From Erythrobacter sanguineus (GTDB lineage: Bacteria; Pseudomonadota; Alphaproteobacteria; Sphingomonadales; Sphingomonadaceae): a DNA stretch of 64,000 nucleotides. The notes below the pieces were generated by a model. That model had not been told where the DNA came from. It searched no databases and saw only the letters and a program-made list of their open reading frames with translations. The DNA is taken from positions 62,001 to 126,000 of the forward strand of contig CAMCUB010000002.1 in NCBI GenBank assembly GCA_945878845.1, written 5' to 3'. Positions within the stretch are counted from its first letter, which is position 1; each line of letters opens with the position of its first letter. A program made the position numbers and the translations under genes. This document shows positions 7,480 through 16,527 of this stretch, piece after piece.

Positions 7480-8469
7480 TCACCCGGCGTCGAACGCCGC
7501 CTGCACCACCTTGGCGTCGGTAACCCCATTCGCGACGAGCACCATCAACAGCACCCGCGCCTTGGCCGGGCCGAGCGCGCGCGCCGCTACCAGGCCGAGC
7601 GCGTCGTCATCGACCTCGACATTGCGGTCTACCAGACCCTCGTCGACGCGGGCAGCGCGCACCACCGGCACCCCCGAGGCCGCGCAGGCGGCGAGGGCCT
7701 CCAGCACCACCTTGGGCGCATTGCCCTGTCCCATGCCGGCGAGCACGATCCCGCGCGCGCCTATGCCGAGCAGCGCCTCGACGGGCTTGGCGTCCATGCC
7801 CGCCCCGGCCGTGAGGATCGCGACGCGGGGCAGCTCGGCCGGGAAGGGATAGCGCGCGAGGGCACCCACACTGTGCGCGGGGCCGAACCAGTCGAGGCTC
7901 GCAGGGGTGACGCGCGCCAGCGGCCCTCTCGGGAAGGTGCGGAAGGCGTCGATGGCGGAAGTCGCGGCCTTGCGGGCATCGCGCGCCGCCAGCACCGCGT
8001 CGCCCATCACCAGCATCACGCCGCGCCCGCTCGCCGCCGCATCGCTCGCGACCTTCACCGCATTGGCGAAGTTGCGCATCCCGTCCGCGCCGACGGCATC
8101 CGCCGGGCGCATCGCGCCGACGAGGATCACCGGTTTGGTGGTGGGCAAGGTGAGGTCGAGCAGCAGCCCGGTTTCCTCCGCCGTGTCGGTGCCGTGGGTG
8201 ATGATCACCGCATCGACCGCAGGATCCTCCATCGCGCCCGCGCAGGCCGCATGGAGCGCCTGCCATTCGGCAAACCCGATGTCCTGCGAGCCGATCCGCG
8301 CGATCTCCTGCGGCACCAGCTCCACCGCCAGCCCGAGCGCGGCGAGATGCCCGACCAGCACCTCCAGCGACAGCCCGCCGGGCCGGTACGCCGCCCCCGT
8401 CCCGCCCGCGCCTGCGCCCGCAATCGTGCCGCCGGTGCCGAGGACGAGAATGCGCGAGGGTTTGTTCAT
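7480..8469 (-). CDS. L-asparaginase (type I/II family)
   Basis: A 329-residue amidohydrolase that converts asparagine to aspartate and ammonia. The two catalytic Thr motifs are intact: TGGTIAG (12-18) and HGTDT (94-98), followed by the conserved VGAMRPADAVGADGMRN. There is no signal peptide, so it is likely cytoplasmic. The overall form is that of the bacterial N-terminal-nucleophile-independent asparaginase/glutaminase family. It is followed on the same strand by nothing close and preceded by the GNAT gene 10 bases upstream, suggesting a two-gene unit. Confidence 0.92.
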   Translation of the reverse strand: MNKPSRILVLGTGGTIAGAGAGGTGAAYRPGGLSLEVLVGHLAALGLAVELVPQEIARIGSQDIGFAEWQALHAACAGAMEDPAVDAVIITHGTDTAEETGLLLDLTLPTTKPVILVGAMRPADAVGADGMRNFANAVKVASDAAASGRGVMLVMGDAVLAARDARKAATSAIDAFRTFPRGPLARVTPASLDWFGPAHSVGALARYPFPAELPRVAILTAGAGMDAKPVEALLGIGARGIVLAGMGQGNAPKVVLEALAACAASGVPVVRAARVDEGLVDRNVEVDDDALGLVAARALGPAKARVLLMVLVANGVTDAKVVQAAFDAG

Positions 8470-8479
8470 CCGCCCGCCC

Positions 8480-9088
8480 CTAGCCGCCGTCAGCCTGATC
8501 GCCTAGCTGCTCGTCGCCGAACTGTTCGAACACCGCCGCCAGCCCCGGCACATCGGCCTCGGCGCGCAGCGCGGCGAGCGCCTCGGGAATGTCGATCGCC
8601 AGTTCCGAAACCCCGGCTTCAAACCCCACCCCCTGCGCCCCGAGCGAGCGCGCCAGCGCCAGCGCCGGGCGGTTCTCGGGGAGGATGTTGACGTTGAAGC
8701 GGTCATAACCCTCGCGCGCGCAATCGAGCAGCAGCACCGCGGTCAGCAGCCGCGCAAGACCGCGCCCGTGATATTCATCGACCACCGCGACCGAGAATTC
8801 GGCGGCCTCGGCATCCTCTTTGTCGCGAAAGGCGTGGACCACGCCCAGCGCCGGGGGATCGGCCAGATCGCTCCGCAGCGCCCCCCAGGCGAGGTGATCG
8901 TGACCGTCGGGCGAGGCGAGCACGCGCAGCACCTGCGGCGGGGCCTCGCGCATCCCCGAGAAGAACCGCAAGTAGCGCGACTGCGGCGAAAGCTGCGCGA
9001 TGCCCTCCTTCAGCCGCGCCTCGTCCGCGCGGTTCACGCGGCGGATGCACACCGGGGTGCCATCGTTGAGGTGCGTGTGAATGGTCAT
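8480..9088 (-). CDS. GNAT-family N-acetyltransferase
   Basis: A 202-residue protein with a GNAT core: an N-terminal IRRVNRADEARLKEGIAQLSPQSRYLRF region, the central strand AEFSVAVVDEYHGRGLARLL containing the acetyl-CoA loop (HGRGLA), and NILPENRPALALARSLG. The N-terminal region resembles the GNAT domain found at the C-terminus of some protein acetyltransferases that act on acyl-CoA synthetases, but no ligase domain is present. The substrate is unknown. It ends 10 bases before the asparaginase start on the same strand. Confidence 0.85.
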   Translation of the reverse strand: MTIHTHLNDGTPVCIRRVNRADEARLKEGIAQLSPQSRYLRFFSGMREAPPQVLRVLASPDGHDHLAWGALRSDLADPPALGVVHAFRDKEDAEAAEFSVAVVDEYHGRGLARLLTAVLLLDCAREGYDRFNVNILPENRPALALARSLGAQGVGFEAGVSELAIDIPEALAALRAEADVPGLAAVFEQFGDEQLGDQADGG

Positions 9089-9157
9089 CCGCTGCCCACT
9101 CTACCAGCTTGACCCCCGCACCAACACAGCTAAACCGCGCCCGGCCCACACGCCGTG

Positions 9158-9230
9158 GGGCGGTTAGCTCAGTTGGTAGAGCATCTCGTTTACACCGAGA
9201 GGGTCGGCGGTTCGAGCCCGTCACCGCCCA
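9158..9230 (+). tRNA. tRNA-Val (anticodon TAC)
   Basis: A full cloverleaf: acceptor stem GGGCGGT/ACCGCCC, anticodon stem TCTCG/CGAGA with loop TTTACAC (anticodon TAC at 9191-9193), and T-loop TTCGAGC. The discriminator base is A and the 3' CCA is not encoded. The SDR gene starts 29 bases downstream. Confidence 0.97.
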
Positions 9231-9259
9231 CGGCGCGGACCGCTGCGGGAGAACACGCG

Positions 9260-10012
9260 ATGGACCTCGAACTCGAAGGCAAGACGGCGCTGGTGCTGGG
9301 CGCGAGCAAGGGGTTGGGCCGCGCGATTGCCGAGGCGCTGGCGGCCGAGGGCGCGGGCGTGATGACCGTGGCGCGCTCGGGCGCGGGGCTTCCCGGTCGG
9401 CGGCACATTCTCGCCGATCTCGACGACGCGGGCGCGCCGCAAGCGATCATCGATGCAGTGCGCGCAGGCGGGGCCTCGCCCGATATTTTCGTGCTCAATG
9501 CAGGCGGACCGCCGATGGGGGCTGCGGCCACCACCAGCCCTGCCGATTTCGCCGCGGTGCTGCCGCGCATGTTCAACGCCCAGCTGGCGCTGGCGCAGGA
9601 GTTCCTGCCCGACATGCGCGCGCGCGGCTTCGGGCGGATCCTTGCGGTGGCCTCGACCAGCCTCGTCACGCCGATTGCGGGGCTGGTGCTGTCCAATGCG
9701 GTGCGCGCGATGCTCGCATCATGGTGCAAGACGCTCGCGAACGAGGTCGCGGCGGACGGCGTGACCGTGAACCTGCTGCTTCCCGGCCAGATCGCCACCG
9801 ACAGGCTGACCAGCCTCCACGCCGGGATCGCGGCGGCGCAGGGGCTGGAGGCCGGGCAGGTCACCGCCCGCTCGATTGGCGCGATTCCCGCCGGGCGACT
9901 GGGGCGACCCGAGGAATTCGGCGACATCGCCGCCTTCCTCGCCAGCCCGCGCGCCGGCTTCATCACGGGCAGCGCGATCAAGGTCGACGGCGGCCAGACG
10001 CCGACGCTTTAG
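9260..10012 (+). CDS. SDR-family oxidoreductase with atypical active site
   Basis: A 250-residue Rossmann protein. The cofactor-binding GASKGLG (about 13-19), NAGGPP, and the C-terminal LASPRAGFITGSAIKVDGG are standard for 3-oxoacyl-ACP-reductase-like SDRs. The usual YxxxK catalytic pair is missing: the expected stretch (about 140-150) reads GLVLSNAVRA instead. A subset of SDRs annotated as reductases shares this LSNxxR pattern, so the change may be a family trait. ATG 9260 has GGGAG upstream; an open frame running back to 9155 would translate the tRNA and is rejected. The catalytic role is uncertain. Confidence 0.85.
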   Translation: MDLELEGKTALVLGASKGLGRAIAEALAAEGAGVMTVARSGAGLPGRRHILADLDDAGAPQAIIDAVRAGGASPDIFVLNAGGPPMGAAATTSPADFAAVLPRMFNAQLALAQEFLPDMRARGFGRILAVASTSLVTPIAGLVLSNAVRAMLASWCKTLANEVAADGVTVNLLLPGQIATDRLTSLHAGIAAAQGLEAGQVTARSIGAIPAGRLGRPEEFGDIAAFLASPRAGFITGSAIKVDGGQTPTL

Positions 10013-10058
10013 CCCGAGTTGCTTGCGCCCGCGCACGCAGGCCCCTAGCGCTGCGGCC

Positions 10059-10907
10059 ATGTCCGACCTGTTCATCGCGCTCCAGCATATCGCCCCGCAG
10101 CACGCCCTCTCGCGCTTCGCCGGGAGCCTTGCGACAAGCGAGACGCCGTGGCTGCGCGATATGCTGATCAGGCGGTTCGTGGCGGCTTACGGCGTCGACC
10201 TCAATGAAGCCGCGCGCGGGATCGGCGAGTTCGCGAGCTTCAACGATTTCTTCACCCGCGAACTGAAGCCCGGCGCAAGGCCGTTGGCGGATGCGGCGCA
10301 GCATATCCTTTCCCCCGCCGATGGCGCGGTGAGCCAGCTTGGGCCCGTCAGCGGCGGGCGGATCATCCAGGCCAAGGGGCGCGACTATTCGGTAGCCGAA
10401 ATCCTCGGCTGCGGGGCTGATGAGGCCGCTCGGTTCGAGGGGGGATCGTTCATGACGATCTACCTCAGCCCCAAGGACTACCACCGCGTCCACATGCCCG
10501 CGAGCGGCACGCTGGCCAAGACCAGCTACATCCCGGGCGACCTGTTCTCGGTCAACACCGCCACCGCCGCAGGGGTCGACCGATTATTCGCCCGCAACGA
10601 GCGGCTGTCGTGCCGCTTCGACGGGCCGGACGGGCACTTCGCCAGCATCATGGTCGGCGCGATGATCGTCGCCGGGATCGACACCGTGTGGCCCAACCAG
10701 TTCCGCACCCACGCCAGCGCGCCGGTGCACGAGGATTTCGCGCGGCAGGGCCGGACGTTCAAAGCTGGGGACGAGATGGGACGGTTCTACTTGGGCTCCA
10801 CCGTCGTGCTGCTGTTCGAACCCGGCCGCGTGGCGTGGCGCGCAGACCTCAAACCGGGCGACCCGCTGCGCATGGGCGAGGCCATCGCCACGCGCCGCCC
10901 GGGCTGA
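10059..10907 (+). CDS. psd: Phosphatidylserine decarboxylase proenzyme
   Basis: A 282-residue proenzyme that makes phosphatidylethanolamine at the inner membrane. The self-cleavage site LGST is at 245-248, so Ser247 becomes the pyruvoyl group, leaving a short alpha chain. The self-processing residues appear to be D88 (SPADGA) and H142/H145 (YHRVHMP). The length and motif are of the E. coli type rather than the short alphaproteobacterial type with separate pssA. The pssA gene is not adjacent. Confidence 0.95.
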   Translation: MSDLFIALQHIAPQHALSRFAGSLATSETPWLRDMLIRRFVAAYGVDLNEAARGIGEFASFNDFFTRELKPGARPLADAAQHILSPADGAVSQLGPVSGGRIIQAKGRDYSVAEILGCGADEAARFEGGSFMTIYLSPKDYHRVHMPASGTLAKTSYIPGDLFSVNTATAAGVDRLFARNERLSCRFDGPDGHFASIMVGAMIVAGIDTVWPNQFRTHASAPVHEDFARQGRTFKAGDEMGRFYLGSTVVLLFEPGRVAWRADLKPGDPLRMGEAIATRRPG

Positions 10908-10999
10908 AGCGAACCGCTTTTGCACTAAATTCACTGGTCACCGGCTAGCCCCGCGATAACAGGGATTTGCGCGGTGAGCCGCGCTGCTAGGGGCACAGG

Positions 11000-12265
11000 A
11001 TGGAGCCGCTTTCGATCGCCATCATCGGCTGCGGGCCTGCAGGCCTTGCCGCCGCGCTGCTGCTGGCGCGGCAGGGGCACTCGGTGGCGATCTTCGACCG
11101 CTTCGTCTCGCCCGGCCCGGTCGGATCGGGGCTGATGATCCAGCCGAGCGGTTTGGCGGTGCTCGCCGAACTGGGGCTGGCCGGGGAAGTGGTCCGCCGG
11201 GGCGCGCGGGTCGATGCATTGCAAGGCATCGAGGAGCATGGCCGCTGCGTGCTCGATGCGCCCTATGCCGCGCTGGGCCTCCCCGGAGCCTTCGGCCTAG
11301 GCATCCACCGCGCGAGCCTGTTCGACGTGCTGTTCGAGGCCGCCGAGCGCCAGCCGGGGGTGATGATCTGGGCCGATCACGCGGTTGCCGGGAGCCATTG
11401 CGACGCTGCAGGCCGCCGCCTTGTCTTCGAGGGCCGCGAGCCCAGCTCCCCTTTCGACCTCGTCGTCGATGCCAGCGGCTGGCGCACGCATTTCGACCCC
11501 GCTCCGAAAAACATCCTCCCCTTTGGCGCATTATGGGCGAGCCTGACCTTGGCTGCGGGCGATCCCTTTGCGGGCAATCTGCTCGAACAGCGCTACCGCC
11601 GCGCGAGCCAGATGGCGGGCGTGCTGCCCATCGGCACGCGGGCCGGCGGCGGGGGGCCGGAGGTCGCGTTCTTCTGGTCATTGAAGGCCGAGGATTACCC
11701 GGCTTGGGCAGCGACCCCACTGGACGCATGGAAGGCCGAAGTGCTTCGCCTCTGGCCCGCATTGGAAGGCTTGCTCGCCCGCATCGAAACCCGCGACCAG
11801 CTGACCTTCGCGCGCTATGCCCACCGCACCCACCCTGCCCCCGTGGGCGAAAGGATGATCGCGATCGGTGACGCGTGGCACTCGGCGAGCCCGCAGCTCG
11901 GCCAAGGCGCGAACATGGCGCTGCTCGACGCGTGGAGCCTCGCGCGCGGCCTTGCCGAGGGGCGCACGCTCTCCGAAAAACTGCGGCTCGCCGCCGGTTG
12001 GCGCAGCGATCATGTGTGGCTCTACCAGTGGGTGACGAAGCTGTTCACCCCGCTCTACCAGTCAGATTCACGCGTGCTGCCGGCCCTGCGCGATCGCGTC
12101 CTCGCCCCGCTCTCGCGCCATTGGCCTGCGAAGGGCATTCAGGCGCAGCTGATGAGCGGGCTGTTCGGCTTCCCGTTCGCGCCCCTTGGCCTCGCCCCGC
12201 CCGATTACGCGGGCTTGAGCGCGTCCCTCACCAACGCCGCCGCTTCGGGCGAGCCCCAGTCGTAG
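11000..12265 (+). CDS. FAD-dependent monooxygenase
   Basis: A 421-residue flavoprotein of the PHBH/UbiH-like group A fold. The dinucleotide motif GCGPAGLAAA is at about 10-19, the middle DG-like motif is DLVVDASGWRTHF, and the FAD-ribityl motif is MIAIGDAWHSASPQLGQGANMALLDAW. This family hydroxylates aromatic or quinone-ring substrates with NAD(P)H; the substrate here is not evident. An AGGGG lies just before the ATG. Its last 61 bases overlap the 3' end of the convergent tlpA gene, so the two C-termini share DNA. Confidence 0.88.
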   Translation: MEPLSIAIIGCGPAGLAAALLLARQGHSVAIFDRFVSPGPVGSGLMIQPSGLAVLAELGLAGEVVRRGARVDALQGIEEHGRCVLDAPYAALGLPGAFGLGIHRASLFDVLFEAAERQPGVMIWADHAVAGSHCDAAGRRLVFEGREPSSPFDLVVDASGWRTHFDPAPKNILPFGALWASLTLAAGDPFAGNLLEQRYRRASQMAGVLPIGTRAGGGGPEVAFFWSLKAEDYPAWAATPLDAWKAEVLRLWPALEGLLARIETRDQLTFARYAHRTHPAPVGERMIAIGDAWHSASPQLGQGANMALLDAWSLARGLAEGRTLSEKLRLAAGWRSDHVWLYQWVTKLFTPLYQSDSRVLPALRDRVLAPLSRHWPAKGIQAQLMSGLFGFPFAPLGLAPPDYAGLSASLTNAAASGEPQS

Positions 12266-12771
12266 CCGCCCGTCACCCGCAGCACTTCCTTGCCGCTCGC
12301 ATCGAACAGGATCGTGAGCGGCAGCACGCCCTCGGGGTTGAACTGGGCGGAAAGCGCCGTGTCGGGATCAAGCCACGGTTCGAGCCGCTTGTAGCCGTTC
12401 CTCGCAAAGAACGGCGTCACCAGCTCGGCCCCGCGCACATCCTGGCTGACGGTGATGACCCTGACCTCGCCCTCCAGCTCCCCGGCCAGCGCGTCGAGCT
12501 GCGGCATTTCCTTGACGCACGGCGCACACCACGTCGCCCACAGGTTGAGCAGCACGGGGGCGTCCTGCTGGCCGAGATCAAGCACCGCGCCCGTGGAATC
12601 GCGCAATTGCAGATCGGGGAGCGGGGTTCCGGCAAACTTGCGCTCCACAACGCCTGTCGCCGCCTTCGCCTCGCCTTGCGCTCCAACCGGTTGCGCCGGG
12701 GCCTCGGCGGCCCTATCGCATCCCGCCAGCATGAGGAGCGAGACGGCAAGGATGAGCGGCGAGCGGGACAT
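12205..12771 (-). CDS. TlpA-like thiol:disulfide oxidoreductase lipoprotein
   Basis: A 188-residue protein with a lipoprotein signal (LLMLAGC, lipidated Cys18), a linker, and a thioredoxin fold with active site WCAPC (C82/C85) and the cis-proline strand LPLTILFD. It would reduce or exchange disulfides at the periplasmic face. It sits beside argH and lysA, as in many alphaproteobacteria. Its ATG overlaps the argH ATG on the other strand (CATG at 12769-12772), and its 3' end overlaps the monooxygenase gene by 61 bases. Confidence 0.92.
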   Translation of the reverse strand: MSRSPLILAVSLLMLAGCDRAAEAPAQPVGAQGEAKAATGVVERKFAGTPLPDLQLRDSTGAVLDLGQQDAPVLLNLWATWCAPCVKEMPQLDALAGELEGEVRVITVSQDVRGAELVTPFFARNGYKRLEPWLDPDTALSAQFNPEGVLPLTILFDASGKEVLRVTGGYDWGSPEAAALVRDALKPA

Positions 12772-14185
12772 GACGGGCTCCGATCAGGGGACGGCGACCA
12801 ACGCCATGTGGGGCGGCCGCTTCGCTGACGGCCCTAGCGCCATCATGCGCGAAATCAACGCCTCGATCCCCTTCGACAAGGCGCTGTGGCGGCAGGATAT
12901 CGCCGCGAGTAAGGCGCATGTGGCGATGCTTGGCGCGGCGGGGATCGTTTCGGCGGAGGATGCCGCCACGATCAGCGCCGGGCTGGATGCCGTCGCCGCC
13001 GAGTATGAGGCAAACGGGGTTCCCGAGAACTGGGACCGCGAAGACATCCACATGACCACCGAAGCCCGGCTCGCCGAGCTGATCGGGCCGGTCGCAGGGC
13101 GCTTGCACACCGCGCGCAGCCGCAACGATCAGGTCGCGACCGACTTCCGCCTGTGGGTGCGCGACGCCTTCGCGCAGATGGACGAGGGGCTGGCCGCCTT
13201 GCAACACGCGCTCGTCATCCGCGCGGGTGAGCACGCGACAAGCATCATGCCCGGCTTCACCCACTTGCAGACCGCGCAGCCCGTGACCCTCGGCCACCAC
13301 CTCATGGCCTATTACGAGATGTTCCGCCGCGACCGCGCGCGGATCGCCGACGCTCGGGTGCGCATGAACGAATGCCCGCTCGGCTCCGCGGCGCTCGCGG
13401 GCACCGGCTTCCCCATCGACCGCGAGGCGACCGCGCAGGCATTGGGCTTCGACCGCCCCACCGCAAATTCGCTGGACGCCGTCTCCGACCGCGACTTCGC
13501 GCTCGATTTCCTGTGGAGCTGCTCGGCGACCGCGCTGCATCTGTCGCGGCTGGCGGAAGAGCTGATCCTGTGGGCCAGCCAGCCCTTCGGCTTCATCCGC
13601 CTGCCCGACAGCCTCTCGACCGGCTCGTCGATCATGCCGCAGAAGAAGAACCCCGACGCGGCCGAACTGGTGCGCGGCCATTCGGGGCGGGTGATCGGCG
13701 CTCTGACCAGCCTGATGATCACCATGAAGGGCCTGCCGCTCGCCTATTCCAAGGACATGCAGGACGACAAGCCGCCGGTGTTCGAGGCCGCCTCGCTGAT
13801 GGCGCTCAGCATCGCGGCGATGACCGGGATGATTGCGGGCGCCACCTTCAACACCGCCCGGATGCGCGCCGCCGCCGAGCTCGGCTATGCCACCGCGACC
13901 GATCTGGCCGACTGGCTCGTCCGGCAGGCAGGCATCCCGTTCCGCGAGGCGCATCACATCACCGGCGCTGCGGTGAAGCTGGCCGAAAGCCGCAGCATCG
14001 CGCTCGACCAGCTGCCGCTCGAAGACCTCAAGGCAATCGATGCGCGGATCGACGAAAGCGTCTATGCTGCGCTCTCGGTCGACGCCTCGGTCGCCGCGCG
14101 CGCCTCCTATGGGGGAACCGCGCCCGATCAGGTGCGTATGCAGGTCGCCGCCGCGCGGAAGGCCCTGGGAATGGAGGACGAGTGA
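12770..14185 (+). CDS. argH: Argininosuccinate lyase
   Basis: A 471-residue enzyme that splits argininosuccinate into arginine and fumarate, the last step of arginine synthesis. It has the superfamily signature [13 protein letters not shown] with its catalytic-loop serine, the [13 protein letters not shown] region, and [10 protein letters not shown]. The start at 12770 overlaps the divergent tlpA start; a second ATG at 12806 (MWGGRFADG) is also plausible and would remove 12 residues and the overlap. The stop TGA overlaps the ATG of the small lipoprotein gene. Confidence 0.97.
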   Translation: MTGSDQGTATNAMWGGRFADGPSAIMREINASIPFDKALWRQDIAASKAHVAMLGAAGIVSAEDAATISAGLDAVAAEYEANGVPENWDREDIHMTTEARLAELIGPVAGRLHTARSRNDQVATDFRLWVRDAFAQMDEGLAALQHALVIRAGEHATSIMPGFTHLQTAQPVTLGHHLMAYYEMFRRDRARIADARVRMNECPLGSAALAGTGFPIDREATAQALGFDRPTANSLDAVSDRDFALDFLWSCSATALHLSRLAEELILWASQPFGFIRLPDSLSTGSSIMPQKKNPDAAELVRGHSGRVIGALTSLMITMKGLPLAYSKDMQDDKPPVFEAASLMALSIAAMTGMIAGATFNTARMRAAAELGYATATDLADWLVRQAGIPFREAHHITGAAVKLAESRSIALDQLPLEDLKAIDARIDESVYAALSVDASVAARASYGGTAPDQVRMQVAAARKALGMEDE

Positions 14186-14421
14186 TGCGCATCGCTGCTG
14201 CTTTTGCCGGAGCGCTCCTGTTGTCGGCCTGCGGCACCGTCTCCCCGCTGACCCCGCCCGAGGGGGCCGCGACGCCCACGGCGCCCTATGGCGCGGCCGC
14301 CACGCCGTCCGCCGAAGAGCTGCTGCGCCGCGAGGCCCTCGCCGCGCCCGAACGCAGCGTCGAACTGCGCCGCCGCTCGGAAGAGCGCCAGGACGATCCC
14401 TTCGACCTGCCCCCCGAATAG
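14185..14421 (+). CDS. lptM: LptM-like small lipoprotein
   Basis: A 78-residue lipoprotein with lipobox LLLSAC (Cys at residue 13) followed by GTVSPLTPP, which matches the CGxxGPLxxP pattern of LptM (formerly YifL). LptM helps mature the LptD outer-membrane lipopolysaccharide translocon. The place between argH and lysA is typical for this gene in proteobacteria. It starts inside the argH stop (TGATG) and ends 7 bases before lysA, so it belongs to the argH-lptM-lysA operon. The C-terminal part is low-complexity and charged. Confidence 0.75.
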   Translation: MRIAAAFAGALLLSACGTVSPLTPPEGAATPTAPYGAAATPSAEELLRREALAAPERSVELRRRSEERQDDPFDLPPE

Positions 14422-14428
14422 AGACCAG

Positions 14429-15688
14429 ATGGACCACTTTGCTCACCATAACGGCGTGATGCACGCCGAAGACCTGCCGCTGCCGGTGATTGCCGCGGCG
14501 GTTGGCACCCCCGTCTATGTCTATTCGCGCGCCACGCTGGAACGCCACGCGCGGGTGTTCCGCGAGGCGCTGGCCGATGTGCCCGACAAGCTGATCGCTT
14601 TCGCCGTCAAATCGAACCCCAACCTGGCCGTGTTGCGCGTGCTCCAGCAGCAGGGCATGGGCGCCGACGTCGTCTCGGTCGGCGAGATGCGCCGCGCGCT
14701 CGCGGCGGGCGTCGCGCCGGAGATGATCGTCTTCTCGGGCGTGGGCAAGACCGCCGCGGAGATGGCCGCCGCGCTCGATGCCGGGATCGGCCAGTTCAAT
14801 ATCGAGAGCGAGGAAGAGGGCGTCGAGCTCGCCGAAATCGCTGCCGCGCGCGGGATGACCGCGCAGTGCACTCTGCGGATCAACCCCGATGTCGATGCGG
14901 GCACGCACGACAAGATCTCGACCGGCAAGGCCGACAACAAATTCGGCGTGCCGATCAGCGAGGCGGGGCAGATTTTCGGCAAGCTCGCGGGGCTCCCGGG
15001 GGTGAATTTGCGCGGGGTGGCGGTGCATATCGGGAGCCAGCTCGCTGATCTTGCGCCGCTCGAGACCGCCTTCGGCAAGCTCGGGCAGCTTGTCGCCAAC
15101 TTGCGCAGCGCAGGCCACACCATCACCCATGTCGACCTCGGCGGCGGGCTCGGCGTGCCCTATCGCGTCGGCGAGGTGCTGCCTGCTCCGGCCGAATATG
15201 GCGCGATGGTTGCGCGGGTGACGAAGGACTGGGGCGTCAAGCTGATCTTCGAGCCCGGCCGCGTGATCGCGGGCAATGCGGGCGTGCTGCTGACCCGCGT
15301 GGTGCGGGTGAAGCGCGGGATCAAGGACCCCTTCGTGATCGTGGATGCGGCGATGAACGATCTGGCGCGGCCTGCCTTGTATGGCGCGTATCACCACTTC
15401 GAAGCCGTGGAGCCCAAGGGCGCGCAGATGACCGCCAACATCGTCGGCCCGATCTGCGAGACCGGCGATACCTTCGCGATGGGCCGCGAATGCGACCTGC
15501 TCGAAGCGGGCGACCTCGCCGTGTTCCGCACCGCGGGGGCTTACGGCGCGACGATGGCCTCGTCCTACAACTCGCGCGGCTTCGTCGCCGAGGTGCTGGT
15601 GGACGGGGACAAGTTCGCCGTGGTCGCCGACCGGATCGAGGCGGGCGCGATCATGGATGCCGAGCGCGTGCCCGAATGGCTCGCCTGA
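14429..15688 (+). CDS. lysA: Diaminopimelate decarboxylase
   Basis: A 419-residue PLP enzyme that makes lysine from meso-diaminopimelate. The PLP lysine is K61 (AFAVKSNPN). Other signatures are HIGSQL, DLGGGLGVPY, EPGRVIAG, GPICETGD with the active-site Cys, and SSYNSRGF. It is of normal length. It is preceded by 7 bases after lptM and followed by 7 bases before the siroheme dehydrogenase gene, which implies one operon. Confidence 0.97.
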   Translation: MDHFAHHNGVMHAEDLPLPVIAAAVGTPVYVYSRATLERHARVFREALADVPDKLIAFAVKSNPNLAVLRVLQQQGMGADVVSVGEMRRALAAGVAPEMIVFSGVGKTAAEMAAALDAGIGQFNIESEEEGVELAEIAAARGMTAQCTLRINPDVDAGTHDKISTGKADNKFGVPISEAGQIFGKLAGLPGVNLRGVAVHIGSQLADLAPLETAFGKLGQLVANLRSAGHTITHVDLGGGLGVPYRVGEVLPAPAEYGAMVARVTKDWGVKLIFEPGRVIAGNAGVLLTRVVRVKRGIKDPFVIVDAAMNDLARPALYGAYHHFEAVEPKGAQMTANIVGPICETGDTFAMGRECDLLEAGDLAVFRTAGAYGATMASSYNSRGFVAEVLVDGDKFAVVADRIEAGAIMDAERVPEWLA

Positions 15689-15695
15689 CCTTTCG

Positions 15696-16502
15696 ATGAG
15701 CACAATCGCCAGCCTGCCTCTGTTCCACCAGATCACCGGGCAACAGGTGTTGGTGCTGGGCGATGGCCCCGCGGCCGAGCCCAAGCGGCGACTGGTCGAG
15801 CGCGCGGGCGGCGTGATCGTCGACGACCTCGCCCGAGCGATCGACGAGGGCGTGCGGCTTGCCTTCATAGCCTACGAGGACGCGCGGGCCTGCGAGGTCG
15901 CGGCGATCAATGCGCGCTGCGCAGGGATGCTGGTCAATGTCGTCGACCGGCCCGAGCTGTGCGATTTCACCACACCCTCGATCCTCGACCGCGATCCGCT
16001 GCTGGTGGCGATCGGCACCGGCGGCGCGTCCGCAGGGCTGGCGAAGCATGTGCGGCTGCGGCTTGAGCGGGTGCTCCCCGCGACGCTCGGCGCGCTGGCG
16101 CGGGCGCTCGAGGCGGCGCGGCCGGGCTTGCGCGCGCGGCTGCCCGACGGGGCGGAGCGGCGGCGGGCGGTGGATGCGGCGCTGGCCGAGGGCGGCCCGC
16201 TTGATCCCTTCGATCCGGGTTCGCAAGAGCGGGTGGCTGCGTGGGCCGAAGATGCGACTGCGCCTGCGGTGGGGGCGGTGGTGACCATCGTGCTGCGCTC
16301 GGACGATCCGGAAGACCTCACCTTGCGCGAGGCGCGATTGCTGGGGATCGCCGATACGCTACTGGCGGAAGCAGACATTCCGCCCGCAATCCTTGCCCGC
16401 GCGCGCGCTGATGCGCGGCGACTGCCGTTCGCGCTGGCCCGGGAGGCCTCCGGAATGACGCTTGCGATCCGGCGCATAGGCGAGGAGACTGCGCCGGACT
16501 GA
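15696..16502 (+). CDS. Precorrin-2 dehydrogenase / sirohydrochlorin ferrochelatase (CysG N-terminal type)
   Basis: A 268-residue protein corresponding to the N-terminal half of CysG. It begins with a short NAD-binding Rossmann strand (QQVLVLGDGPAAEPKRRLV) and has the conserved NVVDRPELCDFTTPSILDRDPLLVAIGTGGASAGLAKHVR. This half oxidises precorrin-2 and inserts iron to form siroheme. The methyltransferase half is absent; a separate methyltransferase gene starts at 63757. The C-terminal 100 residues are less familiar. It follows lysA by 7 bases. Confidence 0.88.
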   Translation: MSTIASLPLFHQITGQQVLVLGDGPAAEPKRRLVERAGGVIVDDLARAIDEGVRLAFIAYEDARACEVAAINARCAGMLVNVVDRPELCDFTTPSILDRDPLLVAIGTGGASAGLAKHVRLRLERVLPATLGALARALEAARPGLRARLPDGAERRRAVDAALAEGGPLDPFDPGSQERVAAWAEDATAPAVGAVVTIVLRSDDPEDLTLREARLLGIADTLLAEADIPPAILARARADARRLPFALAREASGMTLAIRRIGEETAPD

Positions 16503-16527
16503 GGCATTACGCGAAAGGTCGCTTGCC

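Noticed and set aside
9155..9259. N-terminal extension of the SDR protein
   Set aside because: These codons are the tRNA-Val gene read as protein. The ATG at 9260 has a proper ribosome-binding site.
12713..15868. A 1051-codon open frame on the minus strand across argH and lysA
   Set aside because: It is antisense to two certain genes and its translation is rich in Arg, His, Gly and Ala without any fold motif. Long antisense frames are expected at this GC content.
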